Assembly (NCBI RefSeq): GCF_963378095.1
Contig: NZ_OY726397.1
Span: 4,836,001 to 4,900,000 of the forward strand
Source: Mycolicibacterium sp. MU0053
Lineage (GTDB): Bacteria; Actinomycetota; Actinomycetes; Mycobacteriales; Mycobacteriaceae
Direction: 5' to 3'
DNA length: 64,000 nt
The notes under the pieces were generated by a model, which saw only the letters and a program-made list of their open reading frames with translations, was not told where the DNA came from and did no database searches. Numbering within the stretch: position 1 is the first letter of the stretch; each line of letters starts with the position of its first letter. A program made the translations under genes and the position numbers. Below are positions 61,261 through 64,000 of this stretch, in pieces.

Positions 61261-62469
61261 CTACCTTCGCAGGACCTGCACGGGCACCCGGTTGTATCCC
61301 GCGACGTTCTGCATCTGAACCCGCGCCAGGCGATCCCACTGCACCTCGTAGCGCGGCATGAAATCGAGCAGCCGCTCCAGCGCGATCGTGGTCTCGAGCC
61401 TGGCCAGCGCCGCCCCGAGGCAGCTGTGGATCCCGTAGCCGAAACCCAGGTTCTGCGCCTCGCTGCGATCGCGGTCGATGTCGAAGACGTGCGCGTCGGT
61501 GAACGCCCGCGGATCCCGATTGGCCGCCGCCTTCATCAGGAACACCGGTTTGCCCGCCGGAATGGTGACGCCGTGCAGATGCGCCTCTTTCAGCGTGTAC
61601 CGCACGTTGTAATGCACCGGACCGTCGAAGCGCAGCATCTCCTCGACCGCGGCCGGCACCTTGGTGCGGTCATCAAGCAGCTTCTGCCACTGCTCGGGGT
61701 TCTTGGCGAAGGTCACCATCGCGTTGCCGATCAGCTTGGTGACGGTCTCGGCGCCGGCCCCGCCCAGGAGTGCGGTGAACCCGGCGACCTCGATGTCGTC
61801 GAGGGTCCGGACCTGACCGTCCTCGCCCACGATCTCGGCGGTGATCAGCCGGCTGATCATGTCGTCCTGCGGGTTGGCCCGACGCTCCAGAGCCAGCTGG
61901 TAGTAGTACGTGCCCGATTCGATGGCCGCCTGCGTGCCGGCCTCGGTGAAGCCCATGTTGCCGGGTTCGCGGGCCAGTGAAATGTCGATCCACTCCCGCA
62001 CCCGCTGGCGATAATCCTCGGGCACGCCGGCCATCCGGGTGATGACCTCCACCGGGAACGGGCCGGAGAAGTCCTGCACGACGTCGAAGTTGTCGGGATC
62101 GGCCTGACTCAGGTAGTGATCGATCAACTCCTCGACCGTCGCGCGCTGCGACTGGATCGCACGCGGGGTGAACGCCTTGTTCACCAGGCTGCGCATCACG
62201 CGGTGATCCGGCGGATCCATGAAGATGATCACCTTCGCCTGCGGGCCGTCGCCGGCCTGCACGGTCGCCAGGTCGCAACCCTGCGACGAGGAGTAGGTCT
62301 CGTGGTCCTTCAGTGCGGCCGCGACATCGGCGTGCCGGGTCAACGCGAAGAAATCGAGTTCCTCGCTGTGATAAACCGGGGCATCGTCCTGCATCCGCAG
62401 GTAGATGTCATAGGGATCGGTGAAGTACTCGTCGGAGAACGGGTCGAAAACTACCTGCGGCTTGGTCAT
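61261..62469 (-). CDS. Cytochrome P450
   Basis: 402 residues. I-helix LLGGAGAETV, K-helix EMLR and heme loop FGYGIHSCLG with Cys350. The ATG has GAGAAAGAT just upstream. It follows a VOC-fold gene by 36 bases on the same strand. I-helix Ala-Gly-Ala-Glu-Thr keeps the acid-alcohol pair needed for O2 activation. Substrate unknown. Confidence 0.93.
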   Translation of the reverse strand: MTKPQVVFDPFSDEYFTDPYDIYLRMQDDAPVYHSEELDFFALTRHADVAAALKDHETYSSSQGCDLATVQAGDGPQAKVIIFMDPPDHRVMRSLVNKAFTPRAIQSQRATVEELIDHYLSQADPDNFDVVQDFSGPFPVEVITRMAGVPEDYRQRVREWIDISLAREPGNMGFTEAGTQAAIESGTYYYQLALERRANPQDDMISRLITAEIVGEDGQVRTLDDIEVAGFTALLGGAGAETVTKLIGNAMVTFAKNPEQWQKLLDDRTKVPAAVEEMLRFDGPVHYNVRYTLKEAHLHGVTIPAGKPVFLMKAAANRDPRAFTDAHVFDIDRDRSEAQNLGFGYGIHSCLGAALARLETTIALERLLDFMPRYEVQWDRLARVQMQNVAGYNRVPVQVLRR

Positions 62470-62505
62470 GGATCTTTCTCGAGTTGACGGGGTGAAACGC
62501 ACCGG

Positions 62506-62922
62506 TCAGCCGACCGGTTTGGCCTTGCGTTCGAATGCGTCCCGGTCTTCCTGCGGGCGCAGCGGATTCAGGGCGTAGACGACACAGAATTGCTTTCCGG
62601 CCGGATCGGCCATGATCACCCACTTTCCCGGATGGTCCACGAAGGAGTCGTCGACCACCGTCGCGCCCAGGCCTTTGAGTCGTTCCACCTCGGCTTCCAG
62701 ATCGTCGGTGTGGATATCGAAGTGCACACCGGCCTGACCCGAGTGCGCGTTCTGGACCACCACCCGGTAGTCGTCCGAAGCGCCTTCGAGGATCCGGTAA
62801 TCGCGGCCACCGCGCGGCCGGAACGCTTCGGCGTCGAGCGCCCCGGCCCAGAATTCGGTCGTCTTCTCGAAGACATCCGACGGCGCATCGATCAGGAAGG
62901 TGCTGAGCAGTATGCGATGCAT
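62506..62922 (-). CDS. VOC-superfamily (glyoxalase/dioxygenase fold) protein
   Basis: 138 residues with paired beta-alpha-beta-beta-beta units. The N-terminal unit contains TEFWAGALDAEAF, the C-terminal unit DIHTDDLEAEVERLKGLGATVVDD and a late DPAGKQFCVVYAL. Conserved metal-ligand His/Glu positions appear partly kept. It lies between two P450 genes and may tune or continue their reaction. Confidence 0.86.
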   Translation of the reverse strand: MHRILLSTFLIDAPSDVFEKTTEFWAGALDAEAFRPRGGRDYRILEGASDDYRVVVQNAHSGQAGVHFDIHTDDLEAEVERLKGLGATVVDDSFVDHPGKWVIMADPAGKQFCVVYALNPLRPQEDRDAFERKAKPVG

Positions 62923-62934
62923 GTGGTCCTCGGG

Positions 62935-64000
62935 TCAGGGGACGAAGGTGGGCATGGCGGCCCAGCCGCGTACGGCGGCGGTCTCCGACGGAGCCGCGTT
63001 GGCCCAGTCGACCTCCCACTCGGGGAAGCGCTTGAGAATCTCTTCCATGGCGATGCGAAGCTCCAGCCGAGCCAGCGCGTTACCCATGCAGAAGTGAGTA
63101 CCCGCACCAAAGGTCATGTGTGCGCGCTGTTCCCGATGGATATCGAAGACATCACCGTTCGGGAACCGCCGCGGGTCCCGGTTGGCCGCGCCGACCAGCA
63201 GCAGCATCGCCGAACCCTCCGGCACGGTTTGGCCGTAGTACTCGACGTCGCGGGTGACGTAGCGCGCGAGCTGCAGCGCCGGCGGCTCCCAGCGCAGGAT
63301 CTCCTCCATCGCCTGGGGAATCAGGCTCGGATTCTGCACGAGGTCGCGACGCTGATCCGGAACCTCGGCCAATGTCTTGCCGGCCCAGCCCAGCATCCGG
63401 GTGGTGGTCTCGGAGCCCGCCGTCGCGATCACCGTCAAGTACAGCAGGAGCTCATCTCGGCGCAGTTTGCGCACCGTGCCGGTCTCGTCCTCGAACTCAG
63501 CGTTCAGCAGTTCGGTCATGATGTCATCGGAGGGGTTCTCGATGCGCCAGTCGACGAACTCCGCAAACACCTCACCGGTGGCCAACGAATCGACCTTGTC
63601 CTTCTTGAGCGTCTCCTCACCGTGGTCGGTGATGGCCTGCTGCCGGTCTTCCGGTATACCGAGCAACATGCCGATCACCCGCATCGGCATCTGTTCGCCG
63701 AGGTCGTTGACGAAATCGAACTTCCCCGTCCCCACCACTGGGTCCAGGCATCGGGTGGTGAACTCGCGGATTTGCGGCTCGAGGGCCAGCACCTTGCGCG
63801 GGGTGAATACCCGCGACAGCAGGTTGCGGTGGATGTTGTGGATCGGCGGGTCCTCGAAGATCAAGGTGCCGGGCGGCATCTCCATCCCCGATTTGATGAG
63901 CTCCAGCAAAGCCCCGCGACCCGAGATGAAGGTCTCGTGGTCGATGACGCCCTTGTTGACGTCGTCCCAGCGACTCAGCGCATAGAAGTCGTGCTGCTCG
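62935..64000 (-). CDS. Cytochrome P450, 5' end cut by window edge
   Basis: About 355 codons are visible and the frame runs off the right edge, so the true start is outside. I-helix IATAGSETTT, K-helix EILR and heme loop FGAGTHFCMG are complete. The fragment begins EQHDFYALSRWDDV, which corresponds to the B-helix region, so about 50-60 residues are missing. It lies 12 bases upstream of the VOC gene and is probably the first visible gene of a P450-VOC-P450 operon. Confidence 0.92.
   Translation of the reverse strand, partial: EQHDFYALSRWDDVNKGVIDHETFISGRGALLELIKSGMEMPPGTLIFEDPPIHNIHRNLLSRVFTPRKVLALEPQIREFTTRCLDPVVGTGKFDFVNDLGEQMPMRVIGMLLGIPEDRQQAITDHGEETLKKDKVDSLATGEVFAEFVDWRIENPSDDIMTELLNAEFEDETGTVRKLRRDELLLYLTVIATAGSETTTRMLGWAGKTLAEVPDQRRDLVQNPSLIPQAMEEILRWEPPALQLARYVTRDVEYYGQTVPEGSAMLLLVGAANRDPRRFPNGDVFDIHREQRAHMTFGAGTHFCMGNALARLELRIAMEEILKRFPEWEVDWANAAPSETAAVRGWAAMPTFVP

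Overview
The window is high-GC actinobacterial DNA with the gene content of an environmental Mycobacterium or Mycolicibacterium. It holds five cytochromes P450 (two next to a window edge, one of them cut), seven acyl-CoA dehydrogenases, three acyl-CoA ligases, seven short-chain dehydrogenases, a homologue of the mycobacterial hydroxysteroid dehydrogenase FabG3 beside a KstR-type box, an L,D-transpeptidase, and SigF-type promoters. Genes are packed with many 4-base ATGA/GTGA/TTGA stop-start overlaps. I saw no rRNA, tRNA, CRISPR array, insertion sequence or phage gene, and no gene-free stretch longer than about 235 bases.

Layout. 1-8.7 kb: P450-centred oxidation modules (zinc alcohol dehydrogenase, P450, NIPSNAP-like protein; SMP-30 lactonase and thioesterase; P450 and TetR; acyl-CoA dehydrogenase and DUF427 protein). 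9-17 kb: envelope and stress genes (L,D-transpeptidase, DUF5709-like, M42 peptidase, SDR, Orn/Lys/Arg decarboxylase, a DAO-Rieske oxidoreductase divergent from a pyruvate-oxidase-like ThDP enzyme), several with SigF-like promoters. 17-27 kb: P450 and ferredoxin divergent from TetR and SDR around a 39-bp palindrome, a bacterial ionotropic-glutamate-receptor homologue, a FadD19-like ligase, an MHS transporter, and a KstR-box divergon (DapB-like reductase and FabG3).

27-45.2 kb is the most striking region: a tightly coupled ten-gene minus-strand operon (SDR, Rieske oxygenase, flavin monooxygenase, Baeyer-Villiger monooxygenase, SDR, CoA-transferase, four acyl-CoA dehydrogenases in two large/small pairs) divergent from a five-gene plus-strand operon (SMP-30-type propeller, GntR regulator, CoA ligase, SDR, CoA ligase). 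The shared control region carries TTGTCCGGACAA-type operators. Read together, the genes describe hydroxylation, ketone formation, Baeyer-Villiger ring opening, lactone hydrolysis, CoA activation and dehydrogenation of an unknown alicyclic, terpenoid or steroid-like compound.

45-64 kb: an uncharacterised 181-aa protein, an anti-sigma/anti-anti-sigma pair, a second TetR nearly identical to the first in its DNA-recognition helix, a rhomboid protease, a GH13 enzyme, an SDR/SnoaL pair divergent from a molybdopterin oxidoreductase, a PepSY membrane protein, a carboxyltransferase with two acyl-CoA dehydrogenases, and a P450/VOC/P450 set cut by the right edge.

A 27-bp element, CTTTACAA-N13-TGTCAC with invariant spacing, occurs seven times in intergenic regions here. 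Six copies lie 33-69 bases upstream of, and point at, a gene start (a P450, a TetR, an acyl-CoA dehydrogenase, a NIPSNAP-like gene, the 181-aa gene and the molybdopterin oxidoreductase). This looks like an undescribed local regulon.
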